NCBI RefSeq assembly: GCF_001431485.1
Contig: NZ_LDJM01000026.1
Span: 1-64,000 of the forward strand
Source: Stenotrophomonas ginsengisoli
GTDB lineage: Bacteria > Pseudomonadota > Gammaproteobacteria > Xanthomonadales > Xanthomonadaceae
Length of the DNA: 64,000 nt
Direction of reading: 5' to 3'
Shown here: piece after piece, positions 1 to 7,993 of the stretch
How positions within the stretch are numbered: position 1 is the first letter of the stretch
Layout: every line of letters begins with the position of its first letter
Notes under the pieces: generated by a model
Told to the model about the DNA's origin: nothing
What the model saw: the letters and a program-made list of their open reading frames with translations, nothing else
Databases searched by the model: none
Position numbers and translations under genes: made by a program

Positions 1-833
1 CCACCACCACCAAAACCACCACCGCCCATACCGCCTCCCCTGCCCCAACCGCCGCCACCCCAGCCGCCATGGCCGGCAAACAGGGCCGGCGTGGCACCAA
101 GCAACCCCACCAGGCCGGCGACAACGGCCGCGGCCAGCGCGGCGCCCAGCCCACCCACCAGCAACAGGGCCGCCGCACCGCCGCCAATGGCGCCCAGGCC
201 GCCGCGCAGCAGCCGTGGCAAGCGCGAGAACATGCCACCCAGCACACTGCCGGCCATCACCCCGAGAAAAATTCCCAGCATCCAGCCACCCCCACTGTCG
301 GTGGCCGGACGATGGCTGCTGACCGGTGCCGGCAGGGCCTCGCCGTCGATCAGCCCGATCAACGCCGTGCTGGCCGCGGCAATGCCGCCGCTGTAGTCAC
401 CGGCACGGAATTGCGGCACCAGATACTCCTGGATGATGCGGTTGGCCAGGGCATCGGGAATTGCCCCTTCCAGCCCGTAACCCGGCTCGATGCGGACCCG
501 GCGGTCATTGATCGCCACCAGCAGCAGCACACCGTCATCCACACCCTGGCGGCCGATCTTCCATTGATCAAACACCCGCCGCGCGTACTGGGCAATATCC
601 TCATCACCGGTGCTGGGCACGATCAGGATCTGCAGCTGGCTGCCCTTGCGCTGCTGCAGGGCCAGCGCCTTGTCCACCAGGATCTGGCGGCTGCCGGCAT
701 CCAGGGTGCCGGTGGTGTCCACAACCGGCGAATCCAGCGGCGGTACCGCCACCGTCTGGGCCGCAGCCGGGAGCAGGCCCAGCCACAGCAGCAGGCACAG
801 CGTGAAGCACCAGCGCAGCGGCTGCATGGCCAT
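1..833 (-). CDS. TPM-domain (YgcG-like) membrane protein, C-terminus cut by window edge
   Basis: The visible part encodes about 277 residues. It opens with a signal peptide (hydrophobic stretch followed by PAAAQ) and continues with a TPM domain (VVDTTGTLDAG, later QLQILIVPST), the fold shared by plant photosystem II repair protein TLP18.3 and bacterial YgcG. Two hydrophobic segments (around GWMLGIFLGVMAG and AALAAAVVAGLVG) and a glycine-rich tail follow; the tail runs off the left edge. The ATG at 833 overlaps the lemA stop codon by one base (TAATG), so the two are translationally coupled; a second ATG lies two codons later. LemA-TPM pairs are a common membrane-associated operon of uncertain role. 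The exact function is not known. Confidence 0.85.
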   Translation of the reverse strand, partial: MAMQPLRWCFTLCLLLWLGLLPAAAQTVAVPPLDSPVVDTTGTLDAGSRQILVDKALALQQRKGSQLQILIVPSTGDEDIAQYARRVFDQWKIGRQGVDDGVLLLVAINDRRVRIEPGYGLEGAIPDALANRIIQEYLVPQFRAGDYSGGIAAASTALIGLIDGEALPAPVSSHRPATDSGGGWMLGIFLGVMAGSVLGGMFSRLPRLLRGGLGAIGGGAAALLLVGGLGAALAAAVVAGLVGLLGATPALFAGHGGWGGGGWGRGGGMGGGGFGGG

Positions 834-1435
834 TACCGCGTTTGCGGCTCGGCACCGGGGAACTGCACCGTCGGCGCGGTGGAAATCTGGTTGACGTTGT
901 CCACGGTGAAGTTGGGCTTGGCCTGGTGGCCGAAGATCTTGGCCGTGATCAGCTGCGGGAAGCTGCGGATGTAGGTGTTGTAGTCCTGCACCAGCTGGAT
1001 GTAGCGGCCGCGCGCGGTGGTGATGCGGTTCTCGGTGCCTTCCAGCTGGACCTGCAGGTCACGGAAGGCCTGGTCGGACTTCAGGTTGGGATAGTTCTCG
1101 GCCACCACCATCAGCCGCGACAGGGCGCTGCCCAGTTCGCCCTGGGCCTGCTGGAACTGCTGCAGCGAGGCCGCATCATCGGCATTGACCTGGATCTGGC
1201 CGACCCGCGAACGTGCCTGCGTGACATCGGTGAGCACCTTCTGCTCGTGGCTGGCATAGCCCTGCACGGTGTTGACCAGGTTGGGGATCAAGTCGGCACG
1301 GCGCTGGTACTGGTTGATCACTTCCGACCAGCCGGCATTGACCGCCTCGTCCTTCTGCTGGATCGCGTTGTAGCCGCAACCGGTGATCGACACGGCCAGG
1401 ACGGCCAGCAACAACAGACGGACAATGGCGCGCAT
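833..1435 (-). CDS. LemA family lipoprotein
   Basis: The product is 200 residues with a lipoprotein signal ending in SITGC, so it is predicted to be lipid-anchored. The rest is the helical LemA fold (NAIQQKDEAVNAGWSEV near the mature N-terminus, then NLVNTVQGYASHE and SRLMVVAENYPNLKS), the usual family signature. The start at 1435 is preceded by GGAG and places the signal peptide at the very N-terminus; earlier in-frame starts would add a non-hydrophobic leader. It is followed by the TPM-domain gene with a one-base overlap. LemA proteins are widespread but their molecular role is unresolved. Confidence 0.9.
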   Translation of the reverse strand: MRAIVRLLLLAVLAVSITGCGYNAIQQKDEAVNAGWSEVINQYQRRADLIPNLVNTVQGYASHEQKVLTDVTQARSRVGQIQVNADDAASLQQFQQAQGELGSALSRLMVVAENYPNLKSDQAFRDLQVQLEGTENRITTARGRYIQLVQDYNTYIRSFPQLITAKIFGHQAKPNFTVDNVNQISTAPTVQFPGAEPQTR

Positions 1436-1500
1436 GAGGCATCTCCGGGAAGTGACGGCGCCGATCATCACACGGCAAAAGTAAAGCTTCCGCATACAAC

Positions 1501-1523
1501 AAGGGCCGGAAACTCCGGCCCTT
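1501..1523 (-). terminator. Hairpin downstream of the TerC-family gene
   Basis: A perfect 10-bp inverted repeat (AAGGGCCGGA / TCCGGCCCTT, 3-base loop) lies 31 bases beyond the stop codon of the TerC-family gene and upstream of lemA. On the minus strand it is followed by GTTGT, a weak T-rich tail. It probably separates the two transcripts. Confidence 0.6.
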
Positions 1524-1554
1524 GCGTGCATCAAACGGTTGCCGCAGCCGCAGC

Positions 1555-2304
1555 TTACCAGTCGCCGGCGCCGGCCACCGCATTGGCCTTGGCCCGGCGG
1601 CGCATCATCAGGTTCAAGCCTTCCACCAGGATGGAGAAGGCCATGGCCACATAGATGTAGGGCTTGGGCACATGCACATCCACGCCATCGAGCACCAGCA
1701 CCAGGCCGACCATCAGGATGAAGGCCAGGGCCAGCATCTTCACGGTGGGGTTGGCATCGATGAAACGGCCCAGCGGGTTGGCCGCCAGCAGCATCACCCC
1801 GACCGCCAGCAGGATCGCGGCCACCATCACCGGGATCTGGTCGGCGATACCGACGGCGGTGATCACCGAATCCAGCGAGAAGACGATGTCGATCATCGCG
1901 ATCTGCAGGATCACCAGGGCGAACACGCCGGTGGTGCGCGGGGTCGACGGATCGGCATCCTCGCCACCGGTGACCATCTCGCGGATTTCCATCAGGCCCT
2001 TCACCAGCAGGAACAACCCGCCGATGATCAGCACCAGGTCACGTATCGAGATGCCCAGGCCAGCCACATGGAACAGGTCCTTTTCCATGTGCGCCAGGAA
2101 AGCCAGCGACACCAGCAGGGCGATACGGGTCAGGCAGGCCACGGCCAGGCCCAGGCGACGGGCGAACGGGCGCCGGTGCTCGGGCAGCTTGCTGACCGCG
2201 ATGGACAGGAACACCAGGTTGTCGATGCCCAGGACGATCTCCAGGGCGGTCAACATGAACAGCGTCACCCAGGCATTGGGATCTGCCAGCAACTCAAGCA
2301 GCAT
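1555..2304 (-). CDS. TerC family integral membrane protein
   Basis: A 249-residue protein with seven or so hydrophobic segments. The family signature is clear: ALEIVLGIDNLVFLSI near residue 20 and the mirrored IVFSLDSVITAVG near residue 140, whose acidic residues lie within membrane helices. TerC/Alx/YoaE-like proteins are linked to metal ion (manganese, tellurite-related) homeostasis and to metalation of exported proteins. An in-frame GTG nine bases upstream would add three residues; the ATG is preferred. It lies 42 bases downstream of dgkA on the same strand. The substrate cannot be told from sequence. Confidence 0.88.
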   Translation of the reverse strand: MLLELLADPNAWVTLFMLTALEIVLGIDNLVFLSIAVSKLPEHRRPFARRLGLAVACLTRIALLVSLAFLAHMEKDLFHVAGLGISIRDLVLIIGGLFLLVKGLMEIREMVTGGEDADPSTPRTTGVFALVILQIAMIDIVFSLDSVITAVGIADQIPVMVAAILLAVGVMLLAANPLGRFIDANPTVKMLALAFILMVGLVLVLDGVDVHVPKPYIYVAMAFSILVEGLNLMMRRRAKANAVAGAGDW

Positions 2305-2346
2305 TACAGGCACCAGAAAGGAGTCGAGCCTGCAAGCATACGCCTG

Positions 2347-2727
2347 TCAGAGTAAACGCGGCCCGAGGACCAGGCCCCAGCAGGCCAGCACATTGACCAT
2401 CAATACGAACACGGCAGCCGAGCCCATGTCCTTGGCCCGCCCGGCCAGCTCGTGATGCTCGTTGCCGTAACGGGCAATGATCGCCTCCAGGGCCGAATTG
2501 GCCAGCTCCATGGCCAGCACCAGCAGCAGCGAGCCCAGCAACAGTGCGCGTTCCACCCCGTTGCCGCCCAGGTACAGGCCCAGCGGCCCGAGCAGCAGCA
2601 ACAGGATCACTTCCAGGCGGAAGGAGGACTCATGCCGCCAGGCCGCGCACAGCCCCTGCCAGGACCACGTGGCCGCCTTGAGCACGCGGGCCGGACCGCG
2701 CGGCAGGTTGCCTATCCCATCACTCAT
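2347..2727 (-). CDS. dgkA: Diacylglycerol kinase (prokaryotic DgkA type)
   Basis: A 126-residue membrane protein that phosphorylates diacylglycerol to phosphatidic acid, recycling the lipid left by membrane-derived oligosaccharide synthesis. The family signature ELANSALEAIIARYGNEHHELAGRAKDMGSAAV contains the catalytic glutamate and metal-binding residues, and there are three membrane helices. The ATG at 2727 follows AGGGG at good spacing and matches the family length; longer readings add a low-complexity leader. It is downstream of the sensor kinase gene by 59 bases. Confidence 0.93.
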   Translation of the reverse strand: MSDGIGNLPRGPARVLKAATWSWQGLCAAWRHESSFRLEVILLLLLGPLGLYLGGNGVERALLLGSLLLVLAMELANSALEAIIARYGNEHHELAGRAKDMGSAAVFVLMVNVLACWGLVLGPRLL

Positions 2728-2786
2728 GCCACACCCCTTGAAAAAACAGCACGCATCACGCTGCCAATGTTGATCGAGCGCCGATC

Positions 2787-4145
2787 TTACACGTGCTGGC
2801 CAATCCGGGCCTGGGGCAGGAAGCGCAGGGTGGCCGTGGTGCCGCTTTCCTGCTGGCTTTGCAGCTCCACCGCCCAGCCAAAGCGCTCGCACAAGCGGCG
2901 CACGATGGACAGGCCCAGCCCGGCACCACCGCTCAGGGTCTGGTTGACCCGGTAGAACGGCTCGAAGGCCAGTGACAGCTGGTCATCACTCATGCCGATG
3001 CCGGTATCGGCAATGACCAGATCGCCGTCCTCCAGACGGATGTTGATTTCTCCCTTGGGGGTGTACTTGCAGGCATTTTCCAGCAGGTGGCCGATCACCA
3101 CATGCAGGGCGCCGGGAGAAGTCTCCAGCTGCAGTGGCTGGCGGATGTCGATATGCCAGTGCAGGTCGATGGACGGGTTCTTTTCCCTGACCTTGGCCAC
3201 TTCATCACGCACCACCTGCTCCACATCCACCTGCTGCAGGGCGATGCTGGTTTCAGCCTCGCGTGCCAGCAGCAGCTGCGATTCGATCACCTCTTCCATG
3301 TCCGCACCGGCGCGGGCAATCCGCTGCAGGCTGCGCAGCTGACGCGGGCCGAGGTCCGGATCGGCCATGGCCATGTCCGTGGCGACCCGGATCACCGTCA
3401 GCGGAGTGCGCAGCTCGTGGCTGGCATCACGGGTGAACTCGTGCTCGCGGCGGATATGGGCACGCACACGTCCGGCCATCGCATCGAGCACCTGGGCCAG
3501 CTGGCGCACCTCGCCCTTGAACTCATTGCCCAGATGGGCCGGGTCGAGCACCTGGCGGCCACTGATGCCCGGCTCCCAGTCCGCCGCCCAGCGGGCCAGC
3601 GCGTTGATCGGCACGATCAGGTCACGCGAGGCACGGTAGGCATACCAGGCCGCCCAGTAGCCCACCAGCAGGATCAGCAGCAGCGGCCCGGCCGCCACCC
3701 ACCAGACCAGCCGCCAGGCATGCTCGCGGTCGTAGAGCAGGTACAGGCGCCCACCAGGGCCATCATCCACCCAGGCCAGCCAGCCACTGTGCTCCAGGTC
3801 GTGGAATCCCGGCTCCAGGGCGGCCAGCGGCAGCAGGCCGGTGGATCCGGCCTGACCGATCTGCCCGAGCGGCACCAGCACGCCGCGGGTGCGCCGCGTA
3901 TCGGGCACGGCCACGCCAGGGTCATCCTCGTAACGTTCCCAGAAATAGGCCGCATCCTCGCGCAGCAGCTCACGGAACAGGTCGCGCTGCAGGCCGGTAC
4001 CGACCAGCCATGCCCCCACCACCACGGCAAGGGTGATCAACACCACCTGCACGATGAAGACAACGCGGAGTTTGCGTGGCAGCCCGTACGACATCATCGA
4101 CACCAGGTTGGGGCGGACAGTATCGGCATTGCGGCTGTGAGACAT
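2787..4145 (-). CDS. Sensor histidine kinase, ColS-like
   Basis: A 452-residue sensor kinase. A membrane helix (about residues 26-48) and a second (about 145-167, WWVAAGPLLLILLVGYWAAW) bracket a periplasmic sensor of about 100 residues, followed by HAMP, the phospho-acceptor box DASHELRTPLTVI, an N-box (HLLENACKYTP) and G-boxes (DTGIGMS, GGAGLGLSIV). The response regulator immediately upstream resembles ColR, so this is probably its ColS/VgrS-like partner. The sensor contains ERYE (about residues 70-73), an ExxE arrangement of the kind reported to bind Fe(III) or Zn in ColS/VgrS proteins. An alternative ATG lies at residue 17. The assignment to ColS rests mainly on the regulator. Confidence 0.85.
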   Translation of the reverse strand: MSHSRNADTVRPNLVSMMSYGLPRKLRVVFIVQVVLITLAVVVGAWLVGTGLQRDLFRELLREDAAYFWERYEDDPGVAVPDTRRTRGVLVPLGQIGQAGSTGLLPLAALEPGFHDLEHSGWLAWVDDGPGGRLYLLYDREHAWRLVWWVAAGPLLLILLVGYWAAWYAYRASRDLIVPINALARWAADWEPGISGRQVLDPAHLGNEFKGEVRQLAQVLDAMAGRVRAHIRREHEFTRDASHELRTPLTVIRVATDMAMADPDLGPRQLRSLQRIARAGADMEEVIESQLLLAREAETSIALQQVDVEQVVRDEVAKVREKNPSIDLHWHIDIRQPLQLETSPGALHVVIGHLLENACKYTPKGEINIRLEDGDLVIADTGIGMSDDQLSLAFEPFYRVNQTLSGGAGLGLSIVRRLCERFGWAVELQSQQESGTTATLRFLPQARIGQHV

Positions 4146-4185
4146 CCGTGCAGGACACGCCGGCGGCGTGGATGGAAGCAGACAG

Positions 4186-4213
4186 GATGGCCGCTGGAAG
4201 ACCAGCGGCCATC
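4186..4213. other. 12-bp perfect hairpin between the regulator and the kinase genes
   Basis: GATGGCCGCTGG and its exact complement CCAGCGGCCATC are separated by four bases in the 90-base gap between the response regulator stop and the kinase start. No T-tract follows on the minus strand, so it could be an mRNA-processing or attenuation hairpin that sets regulator-to-kinase stoichiometry rather than a simple terminator. Confidence 0.5.
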
Positions 4214-4235
4214 ACGGCCCGGCATGATGCATGCC

Positions 4236-4949
4236 TCAGCTCATCGGCTGGGCGATATCGGCGATGCGGTAGCCGGCACTCTGCACGGTATGCAGCAGCG
4301 GGCGTTCGAACGGCTTGTCGATGATCTTGCGCAGGTTGTACAGATGGCTGCGCAGGGTGTCCGAATCGGGCAGGCCATTGCCCCAGATCTCGCGTTCGAT
4401 TTCCTGGCGGCTGACCACCCGCGGCGATTCGCGCATCAGGATGGTGAGCAGACGCAGGCCGATCGGCGAGAGCTGCAGCTCCGAGCCGGCGCGGGTGGCG
4501 CGCATGCTCACCGGGTCCAGCACCAGATCGGCCACCTTCAGCACCTCGGCCCCCACCTGGCGGCGCTCACGACGGATCAGCGCACGCAGGCGGGCTTCCA
4601 GTTCCTGGATGGCGAACGGCTTGGTCAGGTAGTCATCGGCGCCGAATCCCAGGCCGGTGAGCTTGTCATCCAGGGTGTCACGTGCGGTCAGCATCACCAC
4701 CGGGGTGGACTTGCGCGCTTCATTGCGCAGCCGGCGGCAGACCTCGATGCCATCCAGGCGCGGCAGCATCAGGTCCAGCACGATAACGTCATAGCTGTTT
4801 TCCGCCGCCAGGCGATAGCCATCAAGGCCATCACAGGCGTAGTCGACCTCGAACCCCTTGCTTTCCAGATACTCGCCAATCATCTCGGAGATGTTGCGGT
4901 TGTCTTCGATAACCAGGACCAGTCCAGATGTTTCCTTGCTCTGTCGCAT
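4236..4949 (-). CDS. OmpR/PhoB-family response regulator, ColR-like
   Basis: A 237-residue regulator: receiver domain (acidic pocket E15-D16, phospho-acceptor D59 in VIVLDLMLP, LTKPF lysine) and a C-terminal winged helix. The C-terminal block LSPIGLRLLTILMRESP, then PDSDTLRSHLYNLRKIIDKPF and VQSAGYRIAD, closely resembles ColR of pseudomonads and xanthomonads as I recall it, where ColRS controls envelope and metal responses. The ATG at 4949 has a strong GGGAGG site nine bases upstream; the longer reading lacks one. It precedes the kinase gene on the same strand, 90 bases apart with a hairpin between. Other OmpR-family identities cannot be excluded. Confidence 0.88.
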   Translation of the reverse strand: MRQSKETSGLVLVIEDNRNISEMIGEYLESKGFEVDYACDGLDGYRLAAENSYDVIVLDLMLPRLDGIEVCRRLRNEARKSTPVVMLTARDTLDDKLTGLGFGADDYLTKPFAIQELEARLRALIRRERRQVGAEVLKVADLVLDPVSMRATRAGSELQLSPIGLRLLTILMRESPRVVSRQEIEREIWGNGLPDSDTLRSHLYNLRKIIDKPFERPLLHTVQSAGYRIADIAQPMS

Positions 4950-5238
4950 AAGCGCCTCCCAGGCTTCAGCTTTGTGAAACATGCAGGGCCAGCGGTATAT
5001 ATGGCGTGAAGAAACAAAACAGCCGCTGACCGCGTTCGGGCGATGCGCTGAGGCGGCAGACAAAACCCGGCAGGCCGCACTCAACTGCGGGCCCACCCTA
5101 ACAACGATGGGCCCAGCCGATCCAGTGCCGACCGGGCGCCGCATCTGCCGCGCCATCACCCGGGATGCCCCTGCCCTGAGCGGAACCGGGCACGGGGCGG
5201 GCCATGTGGGCGCAGGGACGGCCGCGACGGGCGCCGCC

Positions 5239-5442
5239 TTATTTGGTCAGGATCAGCTTGCCGTTGCTGGTGTGGCGCAGCCGGTAAACCGACTCGCCGT
5301 GCTGGATCAGCACTTCACGTTGACCCTTGAGCAGGGCTTCGCTGGCCACCATCGGCTCTGCCGGCAGGGCGCGCAGCGAACGCTGCATCGGCAGGCTCAG
5401 GACCGGACGCAGTACGGCGCGCGTGGCAGTCAGTGCAGTCAT
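5239..5442 (-). CDS. hemP: Hemin uptake protein HemP
   Basis: A 67-residue protein whose C-terminal half carries the HemP signature: EVLIQHGESVYRLRHTSNGK then LILTK. HemP/HmuP proteins are small regulators needed for expression of heme uptake systems and are usually next to a TonB-dependent heme receptor. Here no receptor is adjacent; the next gene on the same strand is the ColR-like regulator, 289 bases away. A near-consensus Fur box overlaps the predicted promoter just upstream, so expression should rise when iron is scarce. Confidence 0.88.
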   Translation of the reverse strand: MTALTATRAVLRPVLSLPMQRSLRALPAEPMVASEALLKGQREVLIQHGESVYRLRHTSNGKLILTK

Positions 5443-5472
5443 GGCGGTGTCCGCTTGATGGAAGGTGATTTG

Positions 5473-5500
5473 ATGATAATGATTCTCATCTTCAAATCAA
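5473..5500 (-). promoter_or_regulatory. Fur box overlapping the hemP promoter
   Basis: Read on the plus strand, 5475-5493 (GATAATGATTCTCATCTTC) matches 15 of 19 positions of the Fur consensus GATAATGATAATCATTATC. On the minus strand a TTGATT (-35) and TATCAT (-10), 16 bases apart, coincide with it. Fur-Fe(II) bound here would block RNA polymerase. The hemP ATG is about 33 bases downstream of the box. Confidence 0.85.
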
Positions 5501-5521
5501 GCCCGTGCCGCCGGGCGGTCT

Positions 5522-6490
5522 TCAGGCCAGCGGGAAGATCGCCTCGATCGCCGCCCAGTCCGCTGCCGACACCTGCTCCAGCACCTGCAGTGCGCCCAGG
5601 TTCTGCTCCAGCTGGGACACCCGGCTGGCGCCCAGGATCACACTGGACACGTGCGGGTTGCGCAGGCACCAGGCAATGGCCAGCTGCGCCGGGGCGATGC
5701 CCAGGCCATCGGCCAGGGCACTGAAGCGGCGCACCTTGTCCAGCCGGGCCGGATCGTCCAGCTGGGCTGCCTGCAACCAGGCCAGGTCCGGCTGGTCCAG
5801 GCGCGAACCGGCCGGCACCCCGGCGTTGTACTTGCCGGTCAGCATGCCGCTGGCCAGCGGCGACCAGGTGGTGGTGCCCAGGCCCTGTTCACACAACGGC
5901 GCCAGCATCTGTTCCACCCGTGCACGCTCGAGCAGGCTGTAATGCGGCTGCTCCATCGCCGGGCGCTGCCAGCCACGCGCATCGGCAATGGCGATGGCCT
6001 GGCCGATCTGCTCGGCCGACCACTGCGAGGTGCCCCAGTACAGTACCTTGCCCTGCTCGATCAGCACGTTCATCGCATGCACGGTCTCGGCAATCGGGGT
6101 CGCCTCGTCCGGGCGGTGGCAGTAGTACAGGTCCAGGTAATCCACCCGCAGCCGGCGCAGGGCGGCATGGCAGGCATCGGTGACATGCTTGCGCGACAGG
6201 CCACGCTGGGTCGGCCCCGGCTCGTTGGCCGAGCCGAAGAACACCTTGCTGGACACGCAGAAGCCATCGCGCGGCAGGCGCAGGTCGGCAATCACATCGC
6301 CCATCACCGCTTCGGCCTGGCCACGGGCATAGCCCTCGGCGTTGTCGAAGAAGTTGATCCCGTTGTCCCAGGCACAGGCGATCAGGTTGCGCGACTCGGT
6401 ACGCCCGATCTGGGCACCGAAGGTGACCCAGGCGCCGAAGGACAGGGCCGACAACTGCAGGCCGGTGGAACCAAGGCGGCGGTATTGCAT
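5522..6490 (-). CDS. Aldo/keto reductase (potassium-channel beta-subunit-like)
   Basis: A 322-residue NAD(P)H-dependent oxidoreductase with the AKR barrel landmarks: MQYRRLGSTGLQLSALSFG at the start, D-N-A-E-G-Y (catalytic Tyr with the preceding Asp), a lysine in CVSSKVF, and the catalytic His in YCHRPDE. The closing SVILGASRVSQLEQN is the cofactor-phosphate loop. It resembles the Kv-beta/YghZ branch (AKR6/AKR14) rather than sugar reductases. The ATG at 6490 follows GGAG. It is divergent from nupC with 183 bases between. The physiological substrate is unknown. Confidence 0.9.
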   Translation of the reverse strand: MQYRRLGSTGLQLSALSFGAWVTFGAQIGRTESRNLIACAWDNGINFFDNAEGYARGQAEAVMGDVIADLRLPRDGFCVSSKVFFGSANEPGPTQRGLSRKHVTDACHAALRRLRVDYLDLYYCHRPDEATPIAETVHAMNVLIEQGKVLYWGTSQWSAEQIGQAIAIADARGWQRPAMEQPHYSLLERARVEQMLAPLCEQGLGTTTWSPLASGMLTGKYNAGVPAGSRLDQPDLAWLQAAQLDDPARLDKVRRFSALADGLGIAPAQLAIAWCLRNPHVSSVILGASRVSQLEQNLGALQVLEQVSAADWAAIEAIFPLA

Positions 6491-6673
6491 GGGGGTCTCC
6501 ATAAGCGTGTGGCAACTGCGCGATCTGCGCAGTGTGCAGTGTAGCCGGGCAATGGCCCAACCTTGCCGATCGAGGCGGCGTGGCCCTCGCAGGCCCCGCC
6601 GGTCGTCAATTTCTTGCCGGCAAAGCCCCGCTGCTCTAGGCTTTCGCCTTTTGTGACGTCCTGGGGACATCTC

Positions 6674-7972
6674 ATGGTCGAAGGATTGGGAAGAATCGGC
6701 TTCGGCCTGTTCGGGCTGGCAGTGCTGCTTACCATTGCCTGGCTGTTTTCAAACAACAAGCGCGCGGTGGACTGGCGTCTGATCGGCACCGGCATCGTAT
6801 TGCAGATCGGCTTTGCCGCACTGGTCATCCTGGTGCCTGGCGGCCGCGACGTGTTCGACTGGCTCGGCCAGGGGTTCGTGAAGCTGCTCAGCTTCGTCAA
6901 TGAAGGCTCGCGCTTCATTTTCGGCAGCCTGATGAACACCGAGCAGTACGGTTTCATCTTCGCCTTCCAGGTGCTGCCGACGATCATCTTCTTCTCGGCG
7001 CTGATGGGGGTGATGTACCACCTGGGCGTGATGCAGGCCATCGTCAAGGCCATGGCCTGGGCGATCACCAAGGTCATGCGCGTGTCCGGTGCGGAAACCA
7101 CCAGCGTCTGCGCCAGCGTGTTCATCGGCCAGACCGAAGCCCCGCTGACCGTGCGCCCGTACATCTCCAAGATGACCCAGTCCGAGTTGATCACGATGAT
7201 GATCGGCGGCATGGCGCACATCGCCGGTGGCGTGTTGGCGGCCTATGTGGGCCTGCTCGGTGCCGGTGATCCGGCCCAGGAAGCCTTCTACGCCAAGCAC
7301 CTGCTGGCCGCCTCGATCATGGCCGCTCCGGCCACCCTGGTGATTGCCAAGCTGCTGGTGCCGGAAACCGGCACCCCGCTGACCAGCGGCAAGATCAAGA
7401 TGGAAGTGGAAAAGACCGCCTCCAACCTGATCGACGCCGCGGCCGGTGGCGCCGCCGACGGCCTCAAGCTGGCCCTGAACATCGGCGCCATGCTGCTGGC
7501 CTTCATCGCCCTGATCGCCCTGATCGATGCCCCGCTGACCTGGATCGGTGACATCACCGGCCTGGCCCAGGCCCTGGGCAAGCCGACCAACCTGTCCACC
7601 ATCTTCGGTTACATCCTGGCCCCGCTGGCCTGGGTCATCGGTACCCCGTGGGCCGATGCCACCACCGTGGGTTCGCTGATCGGCCAGAAGGTGGTGATCA
7701 ACGAGTTCGTGGCCTACATGCAGCTGTCGGAAATCATCAAGGGCAATGTCGACGGCATCGCCCTGTCGCCGGAAGGCCGCCTGATTGCCACCTACGCGCT
7801 GTGCGGCTTTGCCAACTTCAGCTCGATCGCGATCCAGATCGGCGGCATCGGTGGCCTGGCCCCGGACCGTCGCGGCGACCTGGCCAAGTTCGGCCTGCGC
7901 GCCGTGCTCGGCGGTACCATCGCCACCCTGATGACAGCCACCATTGCCGGCGTGTTGACCCACTTCGGCTGA
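6674..7972 (+). CDS. nupC: NupC/CNT family nucleoside permease
   Basis: A 432-residue multi-pass inner-membrane transporter that imports nucleosides with cations. Visible family marks are GGRDVFDWLGQGF, FIFAFQVLPTIIFFSALMGV, the substrate-site GQTEAPLTVRPY, and CGFANFSSIAIQIGG with GLAPDRRGDLAKFG near the C-terminus. The ATG at 6674 is preceded by GGGGA; the longer in-frame reading upstream is not hydrophobic and lacks a site. A ribokinase-like gene follows 21 bases later, suggesting a nucleoside/ribose salvage operon. Confidence 0.93.
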   Translation: MVEGLGRIGFGLFGLAVLLTIAWLFSNNKRAVDWRLIGTGIVLQIGFAALVILVPGGRDVFDWLGQGFVKLLSFVNEGSRFIFGSLMNTEQYGFIFAFQVLPTIIFFSALMGVMYHLGVMQAIVKAMAWAITKVMRVSGAETTSVCASVFIGQTEAPLTVRPYISKMTQSELITMMIGGMAHIAGGVLAAYVGLLGAGDPAQEAFYAKHLLAASIMAAPATLVIAKLLVPETGTPLTSGKIKMEVEKTASNLIDAAAGGAADGLKLALNIGAMLLAFIALIALIDAPLTWIGDITGLAQALGKPTNLSTIFGYILAPLAWVIGTPWADATTVGSLIGQKVVINEFVAYMQLSEIIKGNVDGIALSPEGRLIATYALCGFANFSSIAIQIGGIGGLAPDRRGDLAKFGLRAVLGGTIATLMTATIAGVLTHFG

Positions 7973-7993
7973 GCCACTTTCGAGTAAATATCA

